64,000 nt of DNA, taken from NCBI GenBank assembly GCA_029207755.1, contig JARCOQ010000215.1, forward strand, positions 62,001 through 126,000. Reading direction: 5' to 3'. Shown here one piece after another: positions 55,695-64,000 of this stretch (positions are counted from its first letter, which is position 1; each line of letters opens with the position of its first letter). The notes below the pieces were generated by a model. That model was not told where the DNA came from, did no database searches, and worked only from the letters and a program-made list of their open reading frames with translations. A program made the position numbers and the translations under genes. The DNA is from Chamaea fasciata. Its lineage: Eukaryota; Chordata; Aves; Passeriformes; Sylviidae.

Positions 55695-58366
55695 ATGTCA
55701 GTTTGTAGGAGGACTTTGGCCCTCCAAGGGAAGCAAGTCTTCCAGTTTGTGGCAGCTTGCATCTGGAAGAAATCCTGTTCCGTTCTGGATTGTAGGTGGC
55801 TGAGGCCAGGCGCCCGGCAGAGGGAGTTGGGCACAAATGATGGCCTGTTTCCAGGGGTAAGTAAAGTCAGCTGCCCAGGTGCCTGATGTCAGTTGGCAGA
55901 TGGCAATTATTCCTCCATGGGAAGCCAGGCTTCCAGCTTGTGGCAGCTTGCATCTGGAAGAAATCCTGTTCCGTTCAGGATTATAGGTGGCCGAGGCTAG
56001 GTGCCCGGCAGTGGGAGTTGGGCACAAATGATGGACTGTTTCCAGGGGTAAGTAAAGTCAGCTGCCCAGGTGCCTGATGTCAGTTTGTAGGAGGCCTTTG
56101 GCCCTCCAAGGGAAGCCAGGCTTCCAGCATGTGGCAGCTTGCATCTGGAAGAAATCCTGTTCCGTTTGGGATTGTAGGTGGCCGAGGCCTGGTGCCCGGC
56201 AGAGGGAGTTGGGCACAAATGATGGCCTGTTTCCAGGGGTAAGTAAAGTCAACTGCCCAGGTGCCTGATGTCAGTTTGTAGGAGGCCTTTGGCCCTTCAA
56301 GGGAAACTAGTCTTCCAGTTTGTGGCAGCTTGCATCTGGAAGAAATCCTGATCCGATCGGGATTGCAGGTAGCCAAGGCCACGTGCCCGCAGAGGGAGTT
56401 GGGCACAAATGATGGCCTGTTTCCAGGGGTAAGTAAAGTCAGCTGCCCAGGTGCCTGATGTCAGTTTGTAGGAGGCCTTTGGCCCTCCAAGGGAAGCAAG
56501 TCTTCCAGTTTGTGGCAGCTTGCATCGCGAAGAAATTCTGTTCCGTTCGGGATTGTAGGTGGCCGAGGCCAGGTGCCCGGCTGAGGGAGTTGGGCACAAA
56601 TGATGGCCTGTTTCCAGGGGTAAGTAAAGTCAGCTGCCCAGGTGCCTGATGTCAGTTTGCAGATGGCAATTGTTCCTCCATGGGAAGCCAGGCTTCCAGC
56701 TTGTGGCAGCTTGCATCTGGAAGAAATCCTGTTCCGTTTGGGATTGTAGGTGGCCGAGGCTAGGTGCCCGGCAGAGTGAGTTGGGCACAAATGATGGACT
56801 GTTTCCAGGGGTAAGTAAAGTCAGCTGCCCAGGTGCCTGATGTCAGTTTGTAGGAGGCCTTTGGCCCTCCATGGGAAGCCAGGCTTCCAGCTTGTGGCAG
56901 CTTGCATCTGGAAGAAATCCTGTTCCGTTTGGGATTGTAGGTGGCCGAGGCCTGGTGCCCGGCAGAGGGAGTTGGGCACAAATGATGGCCTGTTTCCAGG
57001 GGTAAGTAAAGTCAGCTGCCCAGGTGCCTGATGTCAGTTTGTAGGAGGCCTTTGGCCCTTCAAGGGAAACTAGTCTTCCAGTTTGTGGCAGCTTGCATCT
57101 GGAAGAAATCCTGATCCATTCGGGATTGCAGGTGGCCAAGGCCACGTGCCCGGCAGAGGGAGTTGGGCACAAATGATGGCCTGTTTCCAGGGGTAAGTAA
57201 AGTCAGCTGCCCAGGTGCCTGATGTCAGTTTGTAGGAGGCCTTTGGCCCTCCAAGAGCAGCCAGGCTTCCGGCTTGTGTCAGCTTGCATCTGGAAGAAAT
57301 CCTGTTCCATTTGGGATCGTTGGAGGCCGAGGCCTGGTGCCTGGCTAAGGGAGTTGGGAACAAAGGATGGCCTGTTTCCAGGGGTAAGTAAAGTCACCTG
57401 CCCAGGTGCCTGATGTCAGTTTGTAGCAGGCCTTTGGCTTTCTAAGGGAAGGTAGTCTTCCAGTTTGTGGCAGCTTGCATCTGGAAGAAATCCTGTTCCG
57501 TTCTGGATTGTAGGTGGCTGAGGCCAGGTGCCCGGCAGAGGGAGTTGGGCAGAAATGATGGCCTGTTTCCAGGGGTAAGTAAAGTCAGCTGCCCAGGTGC
57601 CTGATGTCAGTATGCAGATGGCAATTGTTCCTCCATGGGAAGCCAGGCTTCCAGCTTGTGGCAGCTTGCATCTGGAAGAAATCCTGTTCCGTTCGAGATT
57701 GTAGGTGGCCGAGGCTAGGTGCCCGGCAGAGGGAGTTGGGCACAAATGATGGCCTGTTCCAGGTGTAAGTAAAGTCACCTGCCCAGGTGCCTGATGTCAG
57801 TTTGTAGGAGGCCTTTGGCCCTCCATGGGAAGCCAGGCTTCCAGCTTGTGGCAGCTTGCATCTGGGAGAAATCCTGTTCCGTTTGGGATTGTAGGTGGCC
57901 GAGGCCACGTGCCCGGCAGAGGGAGTTGGGCACAAATGATGGCCTGTTTCCAGGGGTAAGTAAAGTCAACTGCCCAGGTGCCTGATGTCAGTTTGTAGGA
58001 GGCCTTTGGCCCTTCAAGGGAAACTAGTCTTCCAGTTTGTGGCAGCTTACATCTGGAAGAAATCCTGTTCCGTTTGGGATTGTAGGTGGCCGAGGCCTGG
58101 TGCCCGGCAGAGGGAGTTGGGCACAAATGATGGCCTGTTTCCAGGGGTAAGTAAAGTCAGCTGCCCAGGTGCCTGATGTCAGTTTGTAGGAGGCCTTTGG
58201 CCCGCTAAGGGAAGGTAGTCTTCTAGTTCAAGAGAGCTTGCATCTGGAAGAAATCCTGTTCCGTTCGGGATTGTAGGTGTCCGAGGCCAGGTTCCCGGCA
58301 GAGGGAGTTGGGCAGAAAGGATGGCCTGTTTCCAGGGGTAAGTAAAGTCAGCTGCCCAGGTGGCTG
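55695..58366 (+). repeat. 14-monomer internal repeat, right member
   Basis: It repeats T-W-P, then has F-K'-W-H where the left member has F''-L-W-H. It rejoins the same order at F-E'-Q-W-H and ends F/K-R. The partial match suggests exchange with another HOR copy after or during duplication. Confidence 0.78.
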
Positions 58367-60535
58367 ATGTCAGTTTGTAGGAGGCCTTTGGCCCTCCATG
58401 GGAAGGTAGTCTTCCAGTTTGTGACAGCATGCATCTGGAAGAAATCCTGTTTCGTTTGCGATTGTAGGTGGCCGAGGCCAGGTGCCTGGCAGAGGGAGTT
58501 GGGCACAAAGGATGGCCTGTTTCCAGGGGTAAGTAAAGTCAGCTGCCCAGGTGCCTGATGTCAGTTTGCAGATGGCAATTGTTCCTCCATGGGAAGCCAG
58601 GCTTCCAGCTTGTGGCAGCTTGCATCTGGAAGAAATCCTGTTCCGTTCGGGATTGTAGGTGGCCGAGGCTAGGTGCCTGGCAGAGGGAGTTGGGCAGAAA
58701 TGATGGCCAGTTTCCAGGCGTAAGTAAAGTCAGCTGCCCAGGTGCCTGATGTCAGTTTGTAGGAGGCCTTTGGTCCTCCATGGGAAGCCAGGCTTCCAGC
58801 TTGTGGCAGCTTGCATCTGGAAGAAATCCTGTTCCGTTTGGGATTGTAGGTGGCCGAGGCCTGGTGCCCGGCAGAGGGACTTGGGCACAAATGATGGCCT
58901 GTTTCCAGGGGTAAGTAAATTCAGCTGCCCAGGTGCCTGATGTCAGTTTGTAGGAGGCCTTTGGCCCTCCATGGGAAGGTAGTCTTCCAGTTTGTGGCAG
59001 CTTGCATCTGGAAGAAATCCTGTTTCGTTTGCGATTGTAGGTGGCCGAGGCCAGGTGCCCGGCAGAGGGAGTTGGGCACAAATGATGGCCTGTTTCCAGG
59101 GGTAAGTAAAGTCAGCTGCCCAGGTGCCTGATGTCAGTTTGCAGATGGCAATTGTTCCTCCATGGGAAGCCAGGCTTCCAGCTTGTGGCAGCTTGCATCT
59201 GGAAGAAATCCTGTTCCGTTCGGGATTGTAAGTGGCCGAGGCTAGGATCCCCGGCAGAGGGAGTTGGGCACAAATGATGGACTGTTTCCAGGGGTAAGTA
59301 AAGTCAGCGGCCCAGGTGCCTGATGTCAGTTTGTAGGAGGCCTTTGGCCCTCCATGGGAAGCCAGGCTTCCAGCTTGTGGCAGCTTGCATCTGGAAGAAA
59401 TCCTGTTCCGTTTGGGATCGTAGGTGGCCGAGGCCTGGTGCCCGGCAGAGGGAGTTGAGCACAAATGATGGCCTGTTTCCAGGGGTAAGTAAAGTCAGCT
59501 GCCCAGGTGCCTGATGTCAGTTTGTAAGAGGCCTTTGGCCCTTCAAGGGAAACTAGTCTTCCAGTTTGTGGCAGCTTGCATCTGGAAGAAATCCTGATCC
59601 ATTCGGGATTGCAGGTGGCCAAGGCCACGTGCCCGGCAGAGGGAGTTGGGCACAAATGATGGCCTGTTTCCAGGGGTAAGTAAAGTCAGCTGCCCAGGTG
59701 CCTGATGTCAGTTTGTAGGAGGCCTTTGGCCCTCCAAGAGCAGCCAGGCTTCTGGCTTGTGGCAGCTTGCATCTTGAAGAAATCCTGTTCCATTTGGGAT
59801 CGTAGGTGGCCGAGGCCTGGTGCCTGGCTAAGGGAGTTGGGAACAACGGATGGCCTGTTTCCAGGGGTAAGTAAAGTCAGCTGCCCAGGTGCCTGATGTC
59901 AGTTTGTAGGAGGCCTTTGGCCCTCCAAGAGCAGCCAGGCTTCTGGCTTGTGGCATCTTGCATCTGGAAGAAATCCTGTTCCGTTCTGGATTGTAGGTGG
60001 CCGAGGCCAGGTGCCCGGCAGAGGGAGTTGGGCACAAATGATGGCCTGTTTCCAGGGGTAAGTAAAGTCAGCTGCCCAGGTGCCTGATGTCAGTTTGCAG
60101 ATGGCAATTGTTCCTCCATGGGAAGCCAAGCTTCCAGCTTGTGGCATCTTGCATCTGGAAGAAATCCTGTTCCGTTCTGGATTGCAGGTGGCCGAGGCCA
60201 GGTGCCCGGCAGAGGGAGTTGGGCACAAATGATGGCCTGTATCCAGGGGTAAGTAAAGTCAGCTGGCCAGGTGCCTGATGTCAGTTTTTAGGAGGCCTTT
60301 GGCCCTCCATGGGAAGCCAGGCTTCCAGCTTCTGGCAGCTTGCATCTGGAAGAAATCCTGTTCCGTTTGGGATTGTAGGTGGCCGAGGCCAGGTGCCCGG
60401 CAGAGGGAGGTGGGCACAAATGATGGCCTGTTTCCAGGGGTAAGTAAAGTCAGCTGCCCAGGTGCCTGATGTCAGTTTGTAGGAGGCCTTTGGCCCTTCA
60501 AGGGAAACTAGTCTTCCAGTTTGTGGCAGCTTGCA

Positions 60536-62444
60536 TCTGGAAGAAATCCTGATCCATTCGGGATTGCAGGTGGCCAAGGCCACGTGCCCGGCAGAGGGAG
60601 TTGGGCACAAATGATGGCCTGTTTCCAGGGGTAAGTAAAGTCAGCTGCCCAGGTGCCTGATGTCAGTTTGTAGGAGGCCTTTGGCCCTCCAAGAGCAGCC
60701 AGGCTTCCGGCTTGTGGCAGCTTGCATCTTGAAGAAATCCTGTTCCGTTTGGGATCGTAGGTGGCCGAGGCCTGGTGCCTGGCTAAGGGAGTTGGGAACA
60801 AAGGATGGCCTGTTTCCAGGGGTAAGTAAAGTCAGCTGCCCAGGTGCCTGATGTCAGTTTGTAGGAGGACTTTGGCCCTCCAAGGGAAGCAAGTCTTCCA
60901 GTTTGTGGCAGCTTGCATCTGGAAGAAATCCTGTTCCGTTCTGGATTGTAGGTGGCCGAGGCCAGGCGCCCGGCAGAGGGAGTTGGGCACAAAGGATGGC
61001 CTGTTTCCAGGGGTAAGTAAAGTCAGCTGCCCAGGTGCCTGATGTCAGTTTGCAGATGGCAATTGTTCCTCCATGGGAAGCCAGGCTTCCAGCTTGTGGC
61101 AGCTTGCATCTGGAAGAAATCCTGTTCCGTTCGGGATTGTAGGTGGCCGAGGCTAGGTGCCCGGCAGAGGGAGTTGGGCACAAATGATGGCCTGTTTCCA
61201 GGGGTAAGTAAAGTCAGCTGCCCAGGTGCCTGATGTCAGTTTGTAGGAGGCCTTTGGCCCTCCAAGGGAAGCCAGGCTTCCTGCTTGTGGCAGCTTGCAT
61301 CTGGAAGAAATCCTGTTCCGTTTGGGATTGTAGGTGGCCGAGGCCAGGTGCCCGGCAGAGGGAGTTGGGCACAAAGGATGGCCTGTTTCTAGGGGTAAGT
61401 AAAGGCGCCTGCCCAGGCGCCTGATGTCAGTTTGTAGCAGGCCTTTGGCCCGCTAAGGGAAGCTAGTCTTCCAGTTTTTGGCAGCTTGCATCTGGAAGAA
61501 ATCCTGTTCCGTTCGGGATTGTAGGTGGTCGAGGCCAGGTGCCCGGCAGAGGGAGTTGGGCACAAATGATGGCCTGTTTTCAGGGGTAAGTAAAGTCAGC
61601 TGCCCAGGTGCCTGATGTCAGTTTGCAGATGGCAATTGTTCCTCCATGGGAAGCCAGGCTTCCAGCTTGTGGCAGCTTGCATCTGGAAGAAATCCTGTTC
61701 CGTTCGGAATTGTAGGTGGCCGAGGCTAGGTGCCCGGCAGAGGGAGTTGGGCACAAATGATGGCCTGTTTCCAGGGGCAAGTAATGTCTGCTGCCCAGGT
61801 GCCTGATGTCAGTTTGTAGGAGGCCTTTGGCCCTCCAAGGGAAGCCAGGCTTCCAGCATGTGGCAGCTTGCATCTGGAAGAAATCCTGTTCCGTTTGGGA
61901 TTGTAGGTGGCCGAGGCCTGGTGCCCGGCAGAGGGAGTTGGGCACAAATGATGGCCTGTTTCCAGGAGTAAGTAAAGTCAACTGCCCAGGTGCCTGATGT
62001 CAGTTTGTAGGAGGCCTTTGGCCCTTCAAGGGAAACTAGTCTTCCAGTTTGTGGCAGCTTGCATCTGGATGAAATCCTGATCCGATCGGGATTGCAGGTA
62101 GCCAAGGCCACGTGCCCGGCAGAGGGAGTTGGGCACAAATGATGGACTGTTTCCAGGGGTTAGTAAAGTCAGCTGCCCAGGTGCCTGATGTCAGTTTGTA
62201 GGAGGCCTTTGGCCCTCCAAGAGCAGCCAGGCTTCCGGCTTGTGGCAGCTTGCATCTTGAAAAATCCTGTTCCGTTTGGGATCGTAGGTGGCCGAGGCCT
62301 GGTGCCTCGCTAAGGGAGTTGGGAACAAATGATGGCCTGTTTCCAGGGGTAAGTAAAGTCAGCTGCCCAGGTGCCTGATGTCAGTTTGTAGAAGGCCTTT
62401 GGCCCTCCAAGGGAAGCAAGTCTTCCAGTTTGTGGCAGCTTGCA
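60536..62444 (+). repeat. Recent 10-monomer tandem duplication, left member
   Basis: It is 1909 bp (10 monomers less one base, the shortened E at 62188). The next 1556 bp of the window repeat it with only about three substitutions seen: GGGGTAAG/GGGGCAAG, TTTCTAGG/TTTCCAGG and AGGAGTAAG/AGGGGTAAG. Confidence 0.87.
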
Positions 62445-62568
62445 TCTGGAAGAAATCCTGATCCATTCGGGATTGCAGGTGGCCAAGGCCACGTGCCCGG
62501 CAGAGGGAGTTGGGCACAAATGATGGCCTGTTTCCAGGGGTAAGTAAAGTCAGCTGCCCAGGTGCCTG
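62378..62568 (+). other. Hybrid monomer at the 10-monomer duplication junction
   Basis: The left part follows the short E and reads CAAGGGAAGCAAGTC, as at 4114 and 21303. The right part is class F (GATCCATTCGGG, GCCACGTGCC), as at 60469. The switch lies between about 62420 and 62460. Confidence 0.8.
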
Positions 62569-64000
62569 ATGTCAGTTTGTAGGAGGCCTTTGGCCCTCCA
62601 AGAGCAGCCAGGCTTCCGGCTTGTGGCAGCTTGCATCTTGAAGAAATCCTGTTCCGTTTGGGATCGTAGGTGGCCGAGGCCTGGTGCCTGGCTAAGGGAG
62701 TTGGGAACAAAGGATGGCCTGTTTCCAGGGGTAAGTAAAGTCAGCTGCCCAGGTGCCTGATGTCAGTTTGTAGGAGGACTTTGGCCCTCCAAGGGAAGCA
62801 AGTCTTCCAGTTTGTGGCAGCTTGCATCTGGAAGAAATCCTGTTCCGTTCTGGATTGTAGGTGGCCGAGGCCAGGCGCCCGGCAGAGGGAGTTGGGCACA
62901 AAGGATGGCCTGTTTCCAGGGGTAAGTAAAGTCAGCTGCCCAGGTGCCTGATGTCAGTTTGCAGATGGCAATTGTTCCTCCATGGGAAGCCAGGCTTCCA
63001 GCTTGTGGCAGCTTGCATCTGGAAGAAATCCTGTTCCGTTCGGGATTGTAGGTGGCCGAGGCTAGGTGCCCGGCAGAGGGAGTTGGGCACAAATGATGGC
63101 CTGTTTCCAGGGGCAAGTAAAGTCAGCTGCCCAGGTGCCTGATGTCAGTTTGTAGGAGGCCTTTGGCCCTCCAAGGGAAGCCAGGCTTCCTGCTTGTGGC
63201 AGCTTGCATCTGGAAGAAATCCTGTTCCGTTTGGGATTGTAGGTGGCCGAGGCCAGGTGCCCGGCAGAGGGAGTTGGGCACAAAGGATGGCCTGTTTCCA
63301 GGGGTAAGTAAAGGCGCCTGCCCAGGCGCCTGATGTCAGTTTGTAGCAGGCCTTTGGCCCGCTAAGGGAAGCTAGTCTTCCAGTTTTTGGCAGCTTGCAT
63401 CTGGAAGAAATCCTGTTCCGTTCGGGATTGTAGGTGGTCGAGGCCAGGTGCCCGGCAGAGGGAGTTGGGCACAAATGATGGCCTGTTTTCAGGGGTAAGT
63501 AAAGTCAGCTGCCCAGGTGCCTGATGTCAGTTTGCAGATGGCAATTGTTCCTCCATGGGAAGCCAGGCTTCCAGCTTGTGGCAGCTTGCATCTGGAAGAA
63601 ATCCTGTTCCGTTCGGAATTGTAGGTGGCCGAGGCTAGGTGCCCGGCAGAGGGAGTTGGGCACAAATGATGGCCTGTTTCCAGGGGCAAGTAATGTCTGC
63701 TGCCCAGGTGCCTGATGTCAGTTTGTAGGAGGCCTTTGGCCCTCCAAGGGAAGCCAGGCTTCCAGCATGTGGCAGCTTGCATCTGGAAGAAATCCTGTTC
63801 CGTTTGGGATTGTAGGTGGCCGAGGCCTGGTGCCCGGCAGAGGGAGTTGGGCACAAATGATGGCCTGTTTCCAGGGGTAAGTAAAGTCAACTGCCCAGGT
63901 GCCTGATGTCAGTTTGTAGGAGGCCTTTGGCCCTTCAAGGGAAACTAGTCTTCCAGTTTGTGGCAGCTTGCATCTGGATGAAATCCTGATCCGATCGGGA
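62445..64000 (+). repeat. Recent 10-monomer tandem duplication, right member (truncated)
   Basis: It starts inside the hybrid monomer 62378-62568 and runs parallel to 60536 onward to the window edge. The shared CTGGATGAAATCC variant (62067 region and 63975 region) confirms the register. Confidence 0.87.
63906..64000 (+). repeat. Partial monomer, class F, cut by the window edge
   Basis: It has the first 95 bases of an F monomer (CCCTTCAAGGGAAACTAG) with CTGGATGAAATCC, the same as the monomer at 61997. Confidence 0.93.

Larger units (their letters stand above)
52450..60277 (+). repeat. Zone Y HOR, copy 4 (41 monomers; compound)
   Basis: It runs from H' (52450) to just before the next H' (60278). 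It contains the T-to-E stretch twice (14-monomer internal repeat), then an R-V-W-H/L-V-W(BamHI)-H-F-E end that resembles zone X rather than other Y copies. The monomer at 60087 combines a W left half with a CC-like right half (ATTGCAGG, GTATCCAGG, AGCTGGCC). Private losses of one T (near 52471) and one G (near 56390) occur. Confidence 0.83.
1..64000 (+). repeat. 191-bp satellite array filling the window, with higher-order repeats
   Basis: The landmark TGATGTCAG (sometimes TGGTGTCAG) recurs every 191 bases from 105 to 63905, always in the same orientation. That gives 334 complete monomers plus 105 and 95 bases at the ends. Of these, 311 are exactly 191 bp; the remaining 23 carry small indels whose sum (+6) exactly accounts for the total length. 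Neighbouring monomers are clearly related but differ at many sites, while monomers one HOR period apart are nearly identical, which is the mark of a higher-order repeat. No foreign insertion, unique spacer or strand switch is seen. Because every stretch longer than 300 bases is made of this repeat, there is no gene-bearing region to annotate. A centromeric or pericentromeric role is inferred from the organisation only. Confidence 0.98.
60278..64000 (+). repeat. Zone Y HOR, copy 5 (right-truncated)
   Basis: Order is H'-F-E-T-W-L'-R'-W-P-F-short E-hybrid, then E-T-W-L'-R'-W-P-(F). The L'-R'-W run links it to the transitional block at 37.5-38.1 kb, and the short E (62188) links it to the B blocks. 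The array continues past the window edge. Confidence 0.85.

Noticed and set aside
229..63890. Recurrent 109-codon open frames on the - strand, spanning about 1.7 monomers
   Set aside because: They are the same repeat read on the other strand, with identical boundaries in every similar pair of monomers and no independent sign of coding.
106..63905. Recurrent 63-codon open frames on the + strand, each ending in TGATG where the stop overlaps the next ATG or GTG
   Set aside because: 191 is not a multiple of three, so the frame shifts each unit and no long product exists. Classes with CTCTAAGG, GCTAAGG, TTTAAGG or CCTGATCC have stops inside, start contexts are weak and variants change residues freely. 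One ancestral open frame copied hundreds of times explains it.
1..64000. CENP-B box
   Set aside because: The nearest sequence, GTTCGGGATTGTAGGT, fits only the TTCG part and fails at the central A and the CGGG. The reverse complement near GCCCGGCAGAGG also fails.
1..64000. Primate alpha satellite
   Set aside because: The unit is 191 bp and about 58% GC; alpha satellite is 171 bp and AT-rich.
1..64000. CRISPR array or other direct-repeat defence locus
   Set aside because: There are no short repeats with unique spacers; the entire unit is repeated and no associated genes are present.
1..64000. Tandem gene family, rDNA or tRNA cluster
   Set aside because: The unit is only 191 bp, with no recognisable tRNA A/B boxes in order, no rRNA-like sequence and no conserved reading frame.
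1..64000. Transposon or retroelement insertion
   Set aside because: The 191-bp register is unbroken apart from 23 small indels; there is room for no element, target-site duplication or terminal repeat.
1..64000. A new multi-gene biological system
   Set aside because: No gene is present. The only system-level structure supported is the HOR organisation of the satellite and its record of recombination.

Overview
The whole window is one uninterrupted, single-orientation tandem array of a 191-bp satellite. It holds 334 complete monomers (106-63905) flanked by two partial ones (1-105 and 63906-64000). I see no protein-coding gene, RNA gene, transposon, CRISPR array, unique sequence or inversion. 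A hand count of a consensus-like monomer gives A37 C44 G66 T44: about 58% GC, four CpGs (observed/expected about 0.26) and a steady excess of G over C on the + strand. The CpG depletion, tight unit length and higher-order structure indicate a eukaryotic, most likely vertebrate, centromeric or pericentromeric satellite. The unit length equals that of the 191-bp satellite reported for zebra finch (Tgut191A), but I cannot compare the sequences here, so species is open.

The monomers fall into recurring classes, recognised by shared variants and named here by letters: E, E', F, F'', T, N, M, C, W, H, H', L, P, K, K', Q, R, V, CC. The classes recur in long fixed orders, so the array is organised as higher-order repeats (HORs) of roughly 24 monomers (about 4.6 kb), with lengths from 23 to 41 monomers. 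Three zones are visible. Zone A (1 to about 20 kb) has copies containing the divergent N, M and C classes at 1-2588, 5260-7551, 9739-12326 and 18057-18820, interleaved with B blocks (2589-5259, 13855-15764, 19967-22066). Zone X (22,067-36,585) has three copies of 24, 32 and at least 20 monomers; a fourth related copy lies at 15,765-18,056. After a transitional stretch (36,586-38,304), zone Y (38,305-64,000) has copies of 23, 27, 24 and 41 monomers and a truncated fifth. Zone Y looks like a rearranged derivative of X, because both share the order E'-Q-W-H-F.

The array records its own rearrangements. At least eleven hybrid monomers switch class within a short interval, as expected of unequal crossover or conversion. 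There is a local dimer duplication (41,756-42,519 and its copy 46,148-46,911), an 8-monomer duplication (27,368-30,423), an imperfect 14-monomer repeat (53,022-58,366) and a very recent 10-monomer duplication at the right end (60,536-64,000).

Monomer length is very uniform: 311 of 334 are exactly 191 bp, and all 23 exceptions are accounted for. Length changes private to one copy are almost all single-base homopolymer changes, and ten of thirteen cluster at 1.1-3.4 kb and 38.7-41.7 kb, so local assembly error should be considered there.

Open frames of 63 codons (+ strand) and 109 codons (- strand) recur with the repeat period. I treat them as by-products of the repeat, not genes.
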